Shown here: one piece after another, positions 14,841-23,832 of the stretch
Numbering within the stretch: the first letter of the stretch is position 1
Layout: each line of letters begins with the position of its first letter
DNA from: Asaia bogorensis
Lineage (GTDB): Bacteria; Pseudomonadota; Alphaproteobacteria; Reyranellales; Reyranellaceae
DNA: 64,000 bases
Assembly: GCA_945889625.1 (NCBI GenBank)
Contig: CAMDCE010000015.1
Location: 1 to 64,000 of the forward strand
Direction of reading: 5' to 3'
Position numbers and translations under genes: made by a program
The notes under the pieces: model-generated
Database searches by the model: none
What the model saw: only the letters and a program-made list of their open reading frames with translations
What the model was told of the DNA's origin: nothing

Positions 14841-15719
14841 ATGACCATGATCGATCGGCGACTCCTCTGCGCGATGGCCTTGCTCGCTCCCTTCGCGGCA
14901 CGCGCCCAGACGGGCGACGCCAGGTTTGCGGCCTTTCTGGCCGGGGTGCGGGCCGAGGCGGCGAAGGCAGGGGTGGATGCCGGCACGCTCGACGCGGCGC
15001 TTGGCCGGGTCGAGCCGGTGCCGCGGGTTCTCGAGCTCGCGCGCGATCAACCCGAATTCAAGATGACCTTCGATCGCTATCTCGAGCTGGTCGTGTCGGA
15101 CGAGAGGGTCAAGCGCGGGCGCGCCATGTTGGCGGAGAATCGCGCCCTGATCGGCCGCTTCGCGGCACCTGCCGGTATTCCCGATTCGATCGTCGTGTCG
15201 CTGTGGGGCATCGAGAGCAACTACGGCACCAGGCTCGGCGATTTCGATGTCGTGCCGGCGCTCGCCACGCTCGTCTACAACAACTTTCGCGCGGCGTTCT
15301 TTCGCAGCCAGCTGATCGCTGCCTTGAAGATCCTGTCGCAGGGCCATGTCGGGCTGCAGGCGATGAAGGGATCGTGGGCTGGCGCGATGGGACAGTGCCA
15401 GTTCATTCCGACCAGCTTTCTTGCCTATGCCGCCGACGGCGACGGCGACGGGCGCATGGATATCTGGACCAACAAGCCCGACGTGTTCGCGTCGATCGTC
15501 AATTACCTGAAGCGCGTCGGCTGGCGTGCGGGGATGCCCTGGGGCGAAGAAGTCTCTTCCGGCACGGCGGCAGCGCAGGGAGGACGGATAGTGCGACCGG
15601 CCGGCGCCAACGGCCCAACCTATCGGACGACGCAGAATTTCCAGGCGATCCTGCGCTGGAACCAGTCGGATTTCTTCGCGCTTGCTGTCGGCTTGCTGTC
15701 GGACCGGATCGCTGGATGA
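14841..15719 (+). CDS. Lytic murein transglycosylase, MltB type
   Basis: A 292-residue SLT_2 (MltB-like) lytic transglycosylase that cleaves the MurNAc-GlcNAc bond of peptidoglycan with formation of the anhydro end. A signal peptide (RRLLCAMALLAPFAARAQ) is followed by the catalytic domain with Glu125 in LWGIESNYG, then the family's GSWAGAMGQCQFIPTSFLAYA motif and a calcium-loop-like DGDGDGRMD. The signal peptide ends ARAQ with no lipobox Cys, so the protein should be soluble in the periplasm. Two ATGs compete: 14841 and 14847. GGAGGG at 14833-14838 is better spaced for 14847. RlpA and a D-Ala-D-Ala carboxypeptidase follow, forming a wall-remodelling run. Confidence 0.9.
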   Translation: MTMIDRRLLCAMALLAPFAARAQTGDARFAAFLAGVRAEAAKAGVDAGTLDAALGRVEPVPRVLELARDQPEFKMTFDRYLELVVSDERVKRGRAMLAENRALIGRFAAPAGIPDSIVVSLWGIESNYGTRLGDFDVVPALATLVYNNFRAAFFRSQLIAALKILSQGHVGLQAMKGSWAGAMGQCQFIPTSFLAYAADGDGDGRMDIWTNKPDVFASIVNYLKRVGWRAGMPWGEEVSSGTAAAQGGRIVRPAGANGPTYRTTQNFQAILRWNQSDFFALAVGLLSDRIAG

Positions 15720-15771
15720 CAGCGATCGAATCGCTGCGTGACAGGGGCGTCTCCACGAAGCAGTCAAGGTG

Positions 15772-16791
15772 ATGTATGATGGCGTCGCAATGTCGGTCGC
15801 CGTCGTCAGCCCGCGCTACGTTCCAGGGACAATTGTCCGCGCTTGCGGCGCCGTTTTGGCGCTGGCGCTGGTCGGCGCCTGCGCCAACCAGCACCGCGGA
15901 TCGGGCGTTGCCCAGCGCGGCATGTACAAGATCGGCGCGCCCTACACGATCGATGGCATCACCTACACACCGCACGAGGAATTCCAGCATGTCGAGACCG
16001 GCGTCGCCTCGTGGTATGGGCCGGGTTTTCACGGCAAGAAGACGGCCAATGGCGAGCGTTACGACCAGCAGGATCATACTGCGGCGCACCGCACCCTGCA
16101 GATGCCCTCGGTTGTGAAGGTCACCAACCTCGGCAACGGGCTGTCCACTGTGGTCCGCGTCAACGACCGCGGCCCGTACGCCCGCGCGCGGGTACTCGAC
16201 CTGTCGCGCGCCGCCGCCCAGGATCTCGACATGATGAAGAGCGGCACCGCGCGGGTACGCATCGAACAGCTGACGATGGAAAGCCAGGTCGTGAAGGAGA
16301 TCGCCCTGAACGGCGGCGGCCCGGCCGAGCAGCGCGACGCGGTCGCCAAACATGTCGCCGGCCGCCGCGGTCCGCCGCCGGTGACTGCCACCGCGCAGGC
16401 AACCCCGCCGCCTGTGGTGCAGGTCCAGGCAAGCGTGCCGAACAATCCGCGCAGCCCGGCAGTTACGCCGATGCAGGTATCAGGGTCGGCCGGTGGCGGC
16501 ACACCGACCATCGGCGGCACGCCGACCATCGGTTCGCTCGCCGTGGCGACATCCCAATCCGCCAGCGGGTTCTATGTTCAGACCGGGTCGTTTTCGACCG
16601 CCGACAACGCCGAACGACAGCGCGGGCTGGTGCGCAGCTATGGCGCGTCGGAGATTTCCCAAGGCACGGCGGGCGGACGCGAAACCTATCGCGTGAGGTT
16701 GGGACCCTTTACGACCTCGGACGCCGCCGGCATTGTCGCCGATCGACTGAAGCGGTCAGGCTATGGTGATGCCCGTGTCGTGGTTGAGTAG
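15772..16791 (+). CDS. rlpA: RlpA-family septal ring lytic transglycosylase with SPOR domain
   Basis: A 339-residue lipoprotein. The N-terminal hydrophobic segment ends LALALVGAC with a lipobox-like Cys. The double-psi beta-barrel domain follows (VASWYGPGFHGKKTANGERYD and VVRVNDRGPYARARVLDLSR), then a low-complexity linker rich in Pro, Thr and Gly with a tandem GGTPTIGGTPTIG. A C-terminal SPOR domain (about 260-339: FYVQTGSFSTADNA ... YRVRLGPF) binds denuded glycan at the division site. RlpA cleaves such naked glycan strands in Pseudomonas. The start could also be the ATG at 15790. The 3' end overlaps the carboxypeptidase start by 29 bp, indicating tight coupling. Confidence 0.9.
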   Translation: MYDGVAMSVAVVSPRYVPGTIVRACGAVLALALVGACANQHRGSGVAQRGMYKIGAPYTIDGITYTPHEEFQHVETGVASWYGPGFHGKKTANGERYDQQDHTAAHRTLQMPSVVKVTNLGNGLSTVVRVNDRGPYARARVLDLSRAAAQDLDMMKSGTARVRIEQLTMESQVVKEIALNGGGPAEQRDAVAKHVAGRRGPPPVTATAQATPPPVVQVQASVPNNPRSPAVTPMQVSGSAGGGTPTIGGTPTIGSLAVATSQSASGFYVQTGSFSTADNAERQRGLVRSYGASEISQGTAGGRETYRVRLGPFTTSDAAGIVADRLKRSGYGDARVVVE

Positions 16792-18073
16792 CCAACTGCG
16801 CCCATTGGCGGCGCTTCTCGCGGCGACGGTGGTCGCCGGCACCATGCTCGACGCCTACGCCCAGCAGGACCCGCCGCGCCGCCAGCAGACCCAGCCGCAG
16901 AAGCCCGCGACCAAGCCGGCCCAGCGCCCGCCGGCGGCCGGCGCCAAGGCGCCGCCGGCGGCGACAACGCCGACCAAGAGCGAAGCGCTGCCGCCGTCGC
17001 AAGTCGGCATCGGTACGCTGGCCCGCCAGGCCTTCATGGTCGATCCGCAGACTTCGAGCGTGCTGCTGTACAAGGACGCCGACGCAGCGATGCACCCGTC
17101 ATCGATGGCGAAGATGATGACGATTCACATCGTGTTCGAGGAGCTGACCGCCGGGCGCATCAAGCTCGACACGCGCTTTCGCGTGAGCGAGCGGGCACGG
17201 GCGATGGGCGGCTCGCGGATGTTCGTCGAACTGGGCAGTGACGTGACGGTCGAGGACCTGATCAAGGGTATGATCGTGCTTTCCGGCAACGATGCATGCG
17301 TGGTCATCGCCGAAGGTCTGTCCGGCACCGAGGACAGCTTCGCCGAGCGCATGACCAAGCGCGGCCTCGAGCTTGGGCTGAACAAGACGGTCTTCAAGAA
17401 TTCGTCGGGCTGGCCGGCCGAAGGCCAGTATACGACAGCCCGCGACCTCGCGGTGCTGGCGTGGCGCACCATCGAGGACTTTCCGAAACTCTACCGCTAC
17501 TACGCAGAGAGCAACTGGACCTACAACAACATTCGCCAGGACAATCGCAACCGCCTGCTCCGGACGACTCCGGGCACCGATGGATTGAAGACCGGCCATA
17601 CCGAGGAGGGCGGCTACGGTCAGGCGACCTCGGCGATCCGCGACGGCCGGCGCCTCATCCTGGTGGTGAACGGCATGACCTCGATGGCCGAGCGCGCCCA
17701 GGAGACGGCCCGGCTGATGGAGTGGGGCTTCCGCGAATTCTCCAACACGACGATCTTCCGTGCCGGCGACGTTGTCGCCGAGGCGCCGGTCTGGCTTGGC
17801 GACAAGGACAAGGTGCCGTTGGTCGCTCCGCGCATTGTCCAGGTGACGGGACCGGCCGGGCAGACGGCACAGCCGCGCGTCGTTGCGCGATTCGAGGGCC
17901 CGCTGGCCGCGCCGATCACCAAGGGAACCAAGCTCGGCACGGCGGCGGTGACCCTGCCCGACGGCCGGGTGGTCGAATATCCCCTCGAGGCCGGCTTCGA
18001 TGTCGCCCGGCAGGGCGTGCTGGGCCGCGTCGCGACGCTGATCCGCTACTACGTATTCGGCTGGTTCTCGTGA
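16763..18073 (+). CDS. D-alanyl-D-alanine carboxypeptidase (penicillin-binding protein, S11 family)
   Basis: A 436-residue DD-carboxypeptidase that trims the terminal D-Ala of peptidoglycan stem peptides. After a signal segment (about 1-33, ending AYAQQ) and a Pro/Lys/Ala-rich linker, the S11 catalytic domain has SxxK at Ser114-Lys117 (SSMAK), SGN at 174-176 and KTG at 276-278. A C-terminal PBP5 beta domain follows, and the protein ends in a hydrophobic stretch (LGRVATLIRYYVFGWF) that fits the membrane-anchoring amphipathic helix of this family. It overlaps rlpA by 29 bp and tmk by 4 bp (GTGA), so it sits in a translationally coupled operon. Confidence 0.92.
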   Translation: MVMPVSWLSSQLRPLAALLAATVVAGTMLDAYAQQDPPRRQQTQPQKPATKPAQRPPAAGAKAPPAATTPTKSEALPPSQVGIGTLARQAFMVDPQTSSVLLYKDADAAMHPSSMAKMMTIHIVFEELTAGRIKLDTRFRVSERARAMGGSRMFVELGSDVTVEDLIKGMIVLSGNDACVVIAEGLSGTEDSFAERMTKRGLELGLNKTVFKNSSGWPAEGQYTTARDLAVLAWRTIEDFPKLYRYYAESNWTYNNIRQDNRNRLLRTTPGTDGLKTGHTEEGGYGQATSAIRDGRRLILVVNGMTSMAERAQETARLMEWGFREFSNTTIFRAGDVVAEAPVWLGDKDKVPLVAPRIVQVTGPAGQTAQPRVVARFEGPLAAPITKGTKLGTAAVTLPDGRVVEYPLEAGFDVARQGVLGRVATLIRYYVFGWFS

Positions 18074-18729
18074 CGGTTGCCGCGGGGCGTTCCGACGCCT
18101 CATCATTGGGGCGTTTCATCACATTGGAAGGCGGCGAGGGGGCGGGGAAATCGACGCAGGTCGCGCGTCTTGCGACCTGGCTCGAGTCACGCCAACGCAC
18201 CGTCCTTGCCACGCGCGAACCCGGCGGCTCGCCGGGTGCGGAGATGGTGCGCAAGCTTCTGGTGGAGGGACCCGCCGACCGTTGGGACGGCACCACGGAA
18301 GCGCTGCTCCATTTCGCGGCCCGCCGCGATCATCTGCGATCGACCGTATGGCCCGCCGTGAAACACGGCACCTGGGTGATCAGTGATCGCTTTGCCGATT
18401 CGACCCGCGCCTATCAGGGCTATGGGCACGGCATCGACCTCGTCCTGCTCGACGGGCTCTACGCAGTCGCCGTCGGCGACTTCCGGCCGGACTTGACCTT
18501 GATCCTGGACCTGCCGGTCGAGACCGGTCTTGCGCGCGCGGCCTCGCGGCACGGCGTGGAGACGCGCTATGAAAGCCTGCCGCGTGCCTTCCATGATCGT
18601 GTCCGCAAGGGCTTTCTCGAAATCGCCGCGCGCGAGCCCAAGCGCTGCGCCGTGATCGACGCCAGCCAGGATATCGACGCCATCGCCGGTGCGATCGCCC
18701 GGAGCGTCGGCGAGCGGCTGGGGGCCTGA
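18070..18729 (+). CDS. tmk: Thymidylate kinase
   Basis: A 219-residue dTMP kinase making dTDP for DNA synthesis. The P-loop GGEGAGKS is at 21-28, the DR motif at VISDRFADST with the following YQGYG, and the TREPGGSPGAE segment is characteristic. A GTG start is chosen because it overlaps the TGA of the upstream carboxypeptidase gene (GTGA) and leaves a short N-terminal extension before the P-loop. Length is normal. holB follows 3 bases after the stop, the usual tmk-holB pairing of alphaproteobacteria. Confidence 0.95.
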   Translation: MTVAAGRSDASSLGRFITLEGGEGAGKSTQVARLATWLESRQRTVLATREPGGSPGAEMVRKLLVEGPADRWDGTTEALLHFAARRDHLRSTVWPAVKHGTWVISDRFADSTRAYQGYGHGIDLVLLDGLYAVAVGDFRPDLTLILDLPVETGLARAASRHGVETRYESLPRAFHDRVRKGFLEIAAREPKRCAVIDASQDIDAIAGAIARSVGERLGA

Positions 18730-18732
18730 TCC

Positions 18733-19860
18733 ATGGCGCGCGCCAAAGCAAGCGCCGACGCCGCCGAGCTGGAAAAACTCGAATGGCCGCACGCCTGGCC
18801 GCCACCCTGGCGCAACGACCGGTTGGCCGGTCACGATCTGGCCGAGCGGACGATGCTGGTGGCCCAGCAGATGGGCCGGCTGCAGCACGCCTGGCTGCTC
18901 GCCGGCCCGCGCGGCATCGGCAAGGCGACGCTGGCCTGGCGCTTCGCGCGTTTCCTGCTGGCGGGCCAAGAAGGTGGCCTCTTCGCCACGGGACCCGACA
19001 CGCTCAATGTCGATCGCAATGCGCCGGGCCGCGCGCTGGTCGACGCCCGCTCGCATCCCGACCTGTTCCACCTGCGCCGCACGCTCAATCCCGACACCGG
19101 CCGCATGCGCGCCGAAATCGCCGTCGACGACGTGCGTGCTCTCGGCAGCTTCATGCACATGACGCCGGCGATGGGGAAGTGGCGCGTCGCCATCGTCGAT
19201 TCGGCCGACGAGATGAACCGCAACAGCGCCAACGCGGTGCTGAAGATCCTCGAGGAGCCGCCGCCCAACGCCGTCCTGCTGATCGTGGCGCACGCGCCGG
19301 GGCGGCTGTTGCCGACCATCCGCTCGCGCTGCCGGCGTCTTGCGCTGCATCCGCTATCGGACGAAACCGTCATGGACCTGCTGGGCGACTATGCACCGGA
19401 TACAGCGGCAGAGGAGAGGGCGTCTCTGGCGCGCCTTGCCGAAGGCAGCATTGGCCGGGCTCTGGAGCTCGCCAGCGCCGGCAGCCTCGGCCTTTATCGC
19501 GAGATGGTCGAGGTGCTGGCGACCTTGCCCGATCTCGACATGCCGCGCCTGCATGGTTTCGCCGAGCGCTTTGCGCGCCGCGGCGAGGAGGCGAACGCCG
19601 ACTGGCGCTCGCTCAACTTTCTGTTCGACGGCTGGTTGAAGGAGCTCGCCCGACGAGCAGCCCTCGATGCCGAAGGTGCAGCCGTCGTGCCGGCGGAAAG
19701 CGGATTGCACGGCCGATTGCTGGCGGCTGCGAGCCTTGATCGCTGGATGGAGGCGTGGGAAAAGATCGCCCACCTGTTGTCCCGCGCCGACGCCGTCAAT
19801 CTCGATCGCAAACAGACGGTGCTTGGCAGCTTCCTGGTCCTCCAATCGGCGATGCGCTAG
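18733..19860 (+). CDS. holB: DNA polymerase III subunit delta'
   Basis: A 375-residue clamp-loader subunit of DNA polymerase III. The AAA+ domain has a P-loop-like GPRGIGKAT (58-66) and the sensor segment starting DSADEMNRNSANAVLKILEE, followed by the SRC motif (IRSRCRRL) that donates the arginine finger. The zinc-binding cysteines found in some delta' proteins are not evident. The C-terminal part is the collar domain. The start is 3 bases after the tmk stop. metG follows after 48 bases, consistent with the conserved tmk-holB-metG-tatD order. Confidence 0.93.
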   Translation: MARAKASADAAELEKLEWPHAWPPPWRNDRLAGHDLAERTMLVAQQMGRLQHAWLLAGPRGIGKATLAWRFARFLLAGQEGGLFATGPDTLNVDRNAPGRALVDARSHPDLFHLRRTLNPDTGRMRAEIAVDDVRALGSFMHMTPAMGKWRVAIVDSADEMNRNSANAVLKILEEPPPNAVLLIVAHAPGRLLPTIRSRCRRLALHPLSDETVMDLLGDYAPDTAAEERASLARLAEGSIGRALELASAGSLGLYREMVEVLATLPDLDMPRLHGFAERFARRGEEANADWRSLNFLFDGWLKELARRAALDAEGAAVVPAESGLHGRLLAAASLDRWMEAWEKIAHLLSRADAVNLDRKQTVLGSFLVLQSAMR

Positions 19861-19908
19861 GGCGCTGAACCCGGCGCTCCGGGCGGGGCGACAATCCGGA
19901 GTTCAGTC

Positions 19909-21459
19909 ATGTCGGGCCGCAGTACTTTTTACGTCACCACGCCGATCTATTACGTGAACGACGTGCCCCATATCGGGCATGCCTACGCGACGTTGGCCTG
20001 CGACGTGATGGCCCGCTTCAAGCGCCTCGACGGCTTCGACGTGCATTTCCTCACCGGCACGGACGAGCACGGCCAGAAAGTGGAGAAGGCGTCCGAGGCT
20101 GCGGGCCTGTCGCCGCAATCCTACGCTGACAAGGTCAGCCAGTCGTTCCGCGACCTGCTCGGCGCGATGAACTACAGCCCCGACAACTTCATCCGCACCA
20201 CCGAGAAACGCCACCACGTCTCCTGTCAGGCGCTATGGGAGAAGCTCGTCGCCGCGGGCGACATCTATCTGGGCAAGTATGCCGGCTGGTACTCGGTGCG
20301 CGACGAGGCCTTCTACGCCGATGGCGAGACCGAGGTCGGCGCCGACGGCAAGCGGCGCGCCGGGCCGGTCGGCAACGAAGTCGAGTGGGTCGAGGAGCCG
20401 TCATATTTCTTCAAGCTCTCGCAGTGGGGCGATCGCCTGCTTGAGTTCTACGAAAGGAACCCGCGCTTCATCGCGCCAGACAGCCGGCGCAACGAGGTCA
20501 TCAGCTTCGTAAAGGGCGGTCTGCAGGACCTCTCGGTGTCGCGCACCAGCTTCTCCTGGGGCGTGCCGGTGCCGGGCGATCCCAAGCACATCATGTATGT
20601 CTGGCTGGATGCGCTCACCAACTACATCACGGAGTGCGGCTACCCCGACACGACCAATCCACTGTGGCGCTTTTGGCCGGCCGACCTTCATATCGTCGGC
20701 AAGGACATCATCCGCTTTCATTGCGTGTACTGGCCGGCCTTCCTGATGTCGGCGGGCGTGGCGCCGCCCAAGCGGGTCTTCGCCTCGGGCTGGTGGACGA
20801 CCGAGGGACAGAAGATCTCGAAATCTCTCGGCAACGCCATCGATCCAGTCGCCGTGACGACGGAGTTCGGGCTCGATCCGGTGCGCTACTTCTTGTTGCG
20901 CGAAGTGCCGTTCGGCAATGATGGCGACTTTCAGCGCCGCGCGCTGATCGGCCGTCTCAATGCCGACCTCGCCAACGCCTATGGCAATCTCTGCCAGCGC
21001 GTGCTGTCAATCGTCGCCAAGAATTGCGGCGAAAAGATTCCCCTCAGAGGCACGCTCGTGGGAGCCGACACGCCGCTGCTCGACCGCGCCAAGGGACTGC
21101 TCGCCATCGTACGGGCCGAATTCGAGGAGCAGGCTTTCCATCGTGCACTGACCTCGATCTGGGAAGTGATCGCCGACGCCAACCGCTATGTCGATGCGCA
21201 GGCGCCGTGGGTCCTGGCCAAGACCGATCCGGTGCGGCGTGATACGGTACTCTGGGTGTTGGCCGAAACGATCCGGCGCGTGACGCTGCTGGTGCAGCCC
21301 TTCATGCCCGACTCGGCCGCCAGGATCCTCGACCAGCTCGCCGTGCCGGCCGAAAGCAGGGCGTTTGCGGCCTTCGACGACGAGCTGAAATCCGGCGTCC
21401 TGTTGCCCAAACCGCAGGGCGTGTTCCCGCGTTTCGTCGAGCCCAAGGCTGCGAGCTGA
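19909..21459 (+). CDS. metG: Methionine--tRNA ligase
   Basis: A 516-residue class I methionyl-tRNA synthetase. HIGH is at residues 21-24 (PHIGHAYATLA) and KMSKS is present as KISKS from residue 302. The anticodon-binding helical domain contains the expected WVLAKTDP segment. No zinc-knuckle cysteines are seen in the connective insertion and there is no C-terminal EMAP-like dimerisation domain, matching the short MetG form common in alphaproteobacteria. The tatD gene starts immediately after its stop codon. Confidence 0.96.
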   Translation: MSGRSTFYVTTPIYYVNDVPHIGHAYATLACDVMARFKRLDGFDVHFLTGTDEHGQKVEKASEAAGLSPQSYADKVSQSFRDLLGAMNYSPDNFIRTTEKRHHVSCQALWEKLVAAGDIYLGKYAGWYSVRDEAFYADGETEVGADGKRRAGPVGNEVEWVEEPSYFFKLSQWGDRLLEFYERNPRFIAPDSRRNEVISFVKGGLQDLSVSRTSFSWGVPVPGDPKHIMYVWLDALTNYITECGYPDTTNPLWRFWPADLHIVGKDIIRFHCVYWPAFLMSAGVAPPKRVFASGWWTTEGQKISKSLGNAIDPVAVTTEFGLDPVRYFLLREVPFGNDGDFQRRALIGRLNADLANAYGNLCQRVLSIVAKNCGEKIPLRGTLVGADTPLLDRAKGLLAIVRAEFEEQAFHRALTSIWEVIADANRYVDAQAPWVLAKTDPVRRDTVLWVLAETIRRVTLLVQPFMPDSAARILDQLAVPAESRAFAAFDDELKSGVLLPKPQGVFPRFVEPKAAS

Positions 21460-21460
21460 C

Positions 21461-22264
21461 ATGCTGATCGACAGTCACTGCCACCTTGATTTCCCCGAGC
21501 TCGCCAACGACGAGGCGGGCGTGCTGGCGCGCGCCCGCGCCGCGGGTGTGTCCGGCATGCTGACCATCGGCACGCGCCTCGACCAGTTCGAGCGCGTGCG
21601 CGCCATCGCCGAGCGCCACGAGAACGTCTGGTGTTCGGTCGGCGTTCACCCGCACGAGGCGAAGGAGGAGGGGCAGCACGCCCCCGATCGCCTGGTCGAG
21701 GCGACGCGCCATCCCAAGGTTGTCGGTATCGGCGAGACCGGCCTCGACTTCTACTACGAGCACAGCCCGCGCGACGAACAGGTTGAGAGTTTCCGCACCC
21801 ACATCGCGGCCGCCCGGGAGACCGGCCTGCCGCTGATCGTCCACACCCGCGACGCCGACGCCGAAACCGGCGAAATCCTTGAGGAGGAATTCCGCAAAGG
21901 CGCCTTCACCGGCCTGATCCACTGCTTCAGCTCGGGGCCCGACGTGGCGCGACGGGCGCTGGCGCTCGGTCTTTACATTTCGATTTCCGGCATTGTGACC
22001 TTCAAGGCCGCCGAGCCCCTGCGCGCCATCGTCCGCGACATCCCGCTAGACCGGCTGCTGGTCGAGACCGACTCGCCCTATCTTGCGCCGGTTCCCAAGC
22101 GCGGCAAGACCAACGAGCCCGCGTTCGTCGCCCACACTGCTGCCAGGGTCGCCGAGCTGAAGGGTATCGACATGACCGAGCTGGGAGCCGCGACTACCGA
22201 CAATTTCTTCCGGCTGTTCGCCAAGGCACAACGCGCCCAGGCGGAGCGCGCGCAGTGCGGGTGA
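21461..22264 (+). CDS. TatD family metal-dependent hydrolase
   Basis: A 267-residue TatD-type TIM-barrel hydrolase. The metal-binding His pair is in DSHCHLD at the N-terminus, Glu in GIGETGLDFYYEHSPR, His in LIVHTRDAD and HCFSS, and Asp in LLVETDSPYLAP. Bacterial members have 3'-5' DNase activity on metal-dependent assays and have been linked to DNA repair and to processing of misfolded Tat substrates. The ATG lies one base after the metG TGA, and the end overlaps the MBL hydrolase start. Confidence 0.92.
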   Translation: MLIDSHCHLDFPELANDEAGVLARARAAGVSGMLTIGTRLDQFERVRAIAERHENVWCSVGVHPHEAKEEGQHAPDRLVEATRHPKVVGIGETGLDFYYEHSPRDEQVESFRTHIAAARETGLPLIVHTRDADAETGEILEEEFRKGAFTGLIHCFSSGPDVARRALALGLYISISGIVTFKAAEPLRAIVRDIPLDRLLVETDSPYLAPVPKRGKTNEPAFVAHTAARVAELKGIDMTELGAATTDNFFRLFAKAQRAQAERAQCG

Positions 22265-23034
22265 CCATCCTGGGCTGTGGCACCTCGGGCGGCGTGCCGC
22301 GTCCTGGCGGCAAGGACGGGCTGGGCGAGTGGGGGGCAGCCAATCCCCATGACCTTCGCAACCGGCGCCGCCGCTGCTCGATCCTGGTCCAGGACAGGGG
22401 CAAGACCGTGTTGGTCGATACGTCGCCGGACATCCGCACTCAGTTGCTCGACGCCCGGGTCGAACGGGTCGACGCCGTGGTCTGGACTCACGATCATGCC
22501 GACCAGGTCCATGGCATCGACGACATGCGCCCCTTTGCGCGTCGGCAGGGTGAAATCGAGTGCTGGGCCGATCAGCGGACCTACGGCGTTCTGCTGCAGC
22601 GCTTCGGCTACTGTTTCGAGGCTGAGCCTACCGGCCACTACAAACCGATCTATCGGCGGAACCTGATCGAGGGGCCGTTCGAGGCGGCAGGATTGCCCAT
22701 TACCCCGTTTCCTCAGGACCATGGCAGTGTAGCGTCGCTCGGCTTCCGCTTCGGCCGGATCGCCTATGCCAACGACGTCGTGGCGCTGCCGGACGAGGCT
22801 TTCGCCATCATGTCGGGTGTCGAGATCCTGATAGTCGATGCCATGCGCTACCGGCCGCATCCCACTCACGCCCACCTTGATCTGGCGCTGCAATGGATCG
22901 AGCGGGTGGCGCCGAAACGGGCGTTTTTGACCAACCTCGACCTCGATATGGACTATGCTGAACTCGATCGCCGAACGGCGGCTCATATCCAGCCCTGTTA
23001 CGATGGGCTCGTGATCGAAGTTGATGGAGAATAA
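22255..23034 (+). CDS. MBL-fold metallo-hydrolase (PhnP-like)
   Basis: A 259-residue metallo-beta-lactamase-fold hydrolase resembling PhnP cyclic phosphodiesterase and RNase Z-type enzymes. The N-terminus reads VTILGCGTSGGVPRPGG. The main metal motif is THDHADQVHGIDD (His79, His81, Asp83), so the last His of the usual HxHxDH is Gln84. Downstream are PITPFPQDHGSVASLG, GRIAYANDV and the late HLDLAL segment. The GTG at 22255 gives a 10-bp overlap with tatD; a second GTG at 22261 gives a 4-bp GTGA overlap and may be the true start. The tatD-MBL pairing is conserved in alphaproteobacteria, but the substrate is unknown. Confidence 0.88.
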   Translation: MRVTILGCGTSGGVPRPGGKDGLGEWGAANPHDLRNRRRRCSILVQDRGKTVLVDTSPDIRTQLLDARVERVDAVVWTHDHADQVHGIDDMRPFARRQGEIECWADQRTYGVLLQRFGYCFEAEPTGHYKPIYRRNLIEGPFEAAGLPITPFPQDHGSVASLGFRFGRIAYANDVVALPDEAFAIMSGVEILIVDAMRYRPHPTHAHLDLALQWIERVAPKRAFLTNLDLDMDYAELDRRTAAHIQPCYDGLVIEVDGE

Positions 23035-23075
23035 GTAAATAATATCAATATGATATATATGTTTTTTCCTCTACT
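23031..23075. promoter_or_regulatory. AT-rich stretch with small palindrome
   Basis: After the MBL gene stop the sequence becomes almost pure A/T (TAAGTAAATAATATCAATAT, then GATATATATG). It contains ATATCA-ATA-TGATAT at 23042-23056, which spans the predicted ATG of the next gene. This could be a promoter/operator for the following unknown gene. The role is inferred from composition only. Confidence 0.35.
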
Positions 23076-23757
23076 AGATGAACTGAGACAAAAGGAGTCC
23101 GCCCGGCGTCTTTTCCTAGCGGCGGCGCTGGCGCTGTGTTGGCTGCCCGGGGCGGCACTGGCGGACGGCGATCTCGATGCCGGTGGGCTGGCCTTCAAGG
23201 ACTTTGCAGTTCCCGACAACGGCGCGAGCTTCAATCGCGGCGATCCGATGTTTGCCGGCGGTCCCAATCAGGTGAGTTCGCGGGTGCTGGCGATCGACAC
23301 AACCAACAGCCTGGCCCGAGTCCGCTTTGACGCGATCAGGGTCGAGGTGACGTTGCCGTTGGGCTGGCAGGCGACCGAGGACTGGGAGCGCGGCGTCGGC
23401 TACAGCGGCGACCGCCGCTACCGCCTGATCGTATGGCGTGTCGATTTCGACTTCGAGGGCGTGAAGGATGCCGAGCACTACGCGGCGACCAAGAGCGGCT
23501 CGATCCGGGCCCGGCGACCGACCGTCCGGGCGCAAGCCCGCAAGCTCAGCGATGGCTCATTCCTGATTGTCTACGAGAATGTCCAGCCAAGCCAAGGCGA
23601 TGGCGGCGGCTCTCGCGTGGTATTCGATCTGATGACACCCAATCCGCGTAATCCGAAGGAGGGCGTCCTGATGACCTTGGGTGTGCCGGCTAGCGACTCT
23701 GCTCGTGGGTTAAAGTTGATGGCACTCCTAAAGTCAAAACTTCGTATAGACTGGTAA
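23050..23757 (+). CDS. Predicted exported protein of unknown function
   Basis: A protein of up to 235 residues with a signal peptide-like segment (RRLFLAAALALCWLPGAALA, ending near residue 38). The mature region starts DGDLDAGGLAFKDFAVPDNG and is rich in beta-forming residues. I do not recognise the family. The start is uncertain: the ATG at 23050 lies inside an AT-rich palindrome with no ribosome-binding site, while AAAAGGAG occurs inside the frame at 23090-23097 with no start codon suitably placed after it. Both flanks are sharply AT-rich compared with the GC-rich neighbours. It separates the metG-tatD-MBL run from mazG. Confidence 0.6.
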   Translation: MIYMFFPLLDELRQKESARRLFLAAALALCWLPGAALADGDLDAGGLAFKDFAVPDNGASFNRGDPMFAGGPNQVSSRVLAIDTTNSLARVRFDAIRVEVTLPLGWQATEDWERGVGYSGDRRYRLIVWRVDFDFEGVKDAEHYAATKSGSIRARRPTVRAQARKLSDGSFLIVYENVQPSQGDGGGSRVVFDLMTPNPRNPKEGVLMTLGVPASDSARGLKLMALLKSKLRIDW

Positions 23758-23832
23758 TTCCCTATTATAACTGAAATATTGGTATTTGTCATAATATATA
23801 TTATACGATAGCAGGTATCTGGGTAAAGCAGC
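23758..23832. promoter_or_regulatory. AT-rich intergenic stretch with 14-bp perfect palindrome
   Basis: This segment holds CCCTATTATAACTGAAATAT followed by a perfect palindrome ATAATATATATTAT at 23791-23804, 28 bases upstream of the mazG start. It is the most AT-rich intergenic piece in the window. It could be a promoter region (several TATAAT-like hexamers) or a remnant of inserted DNA. Confidence 0.4.
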
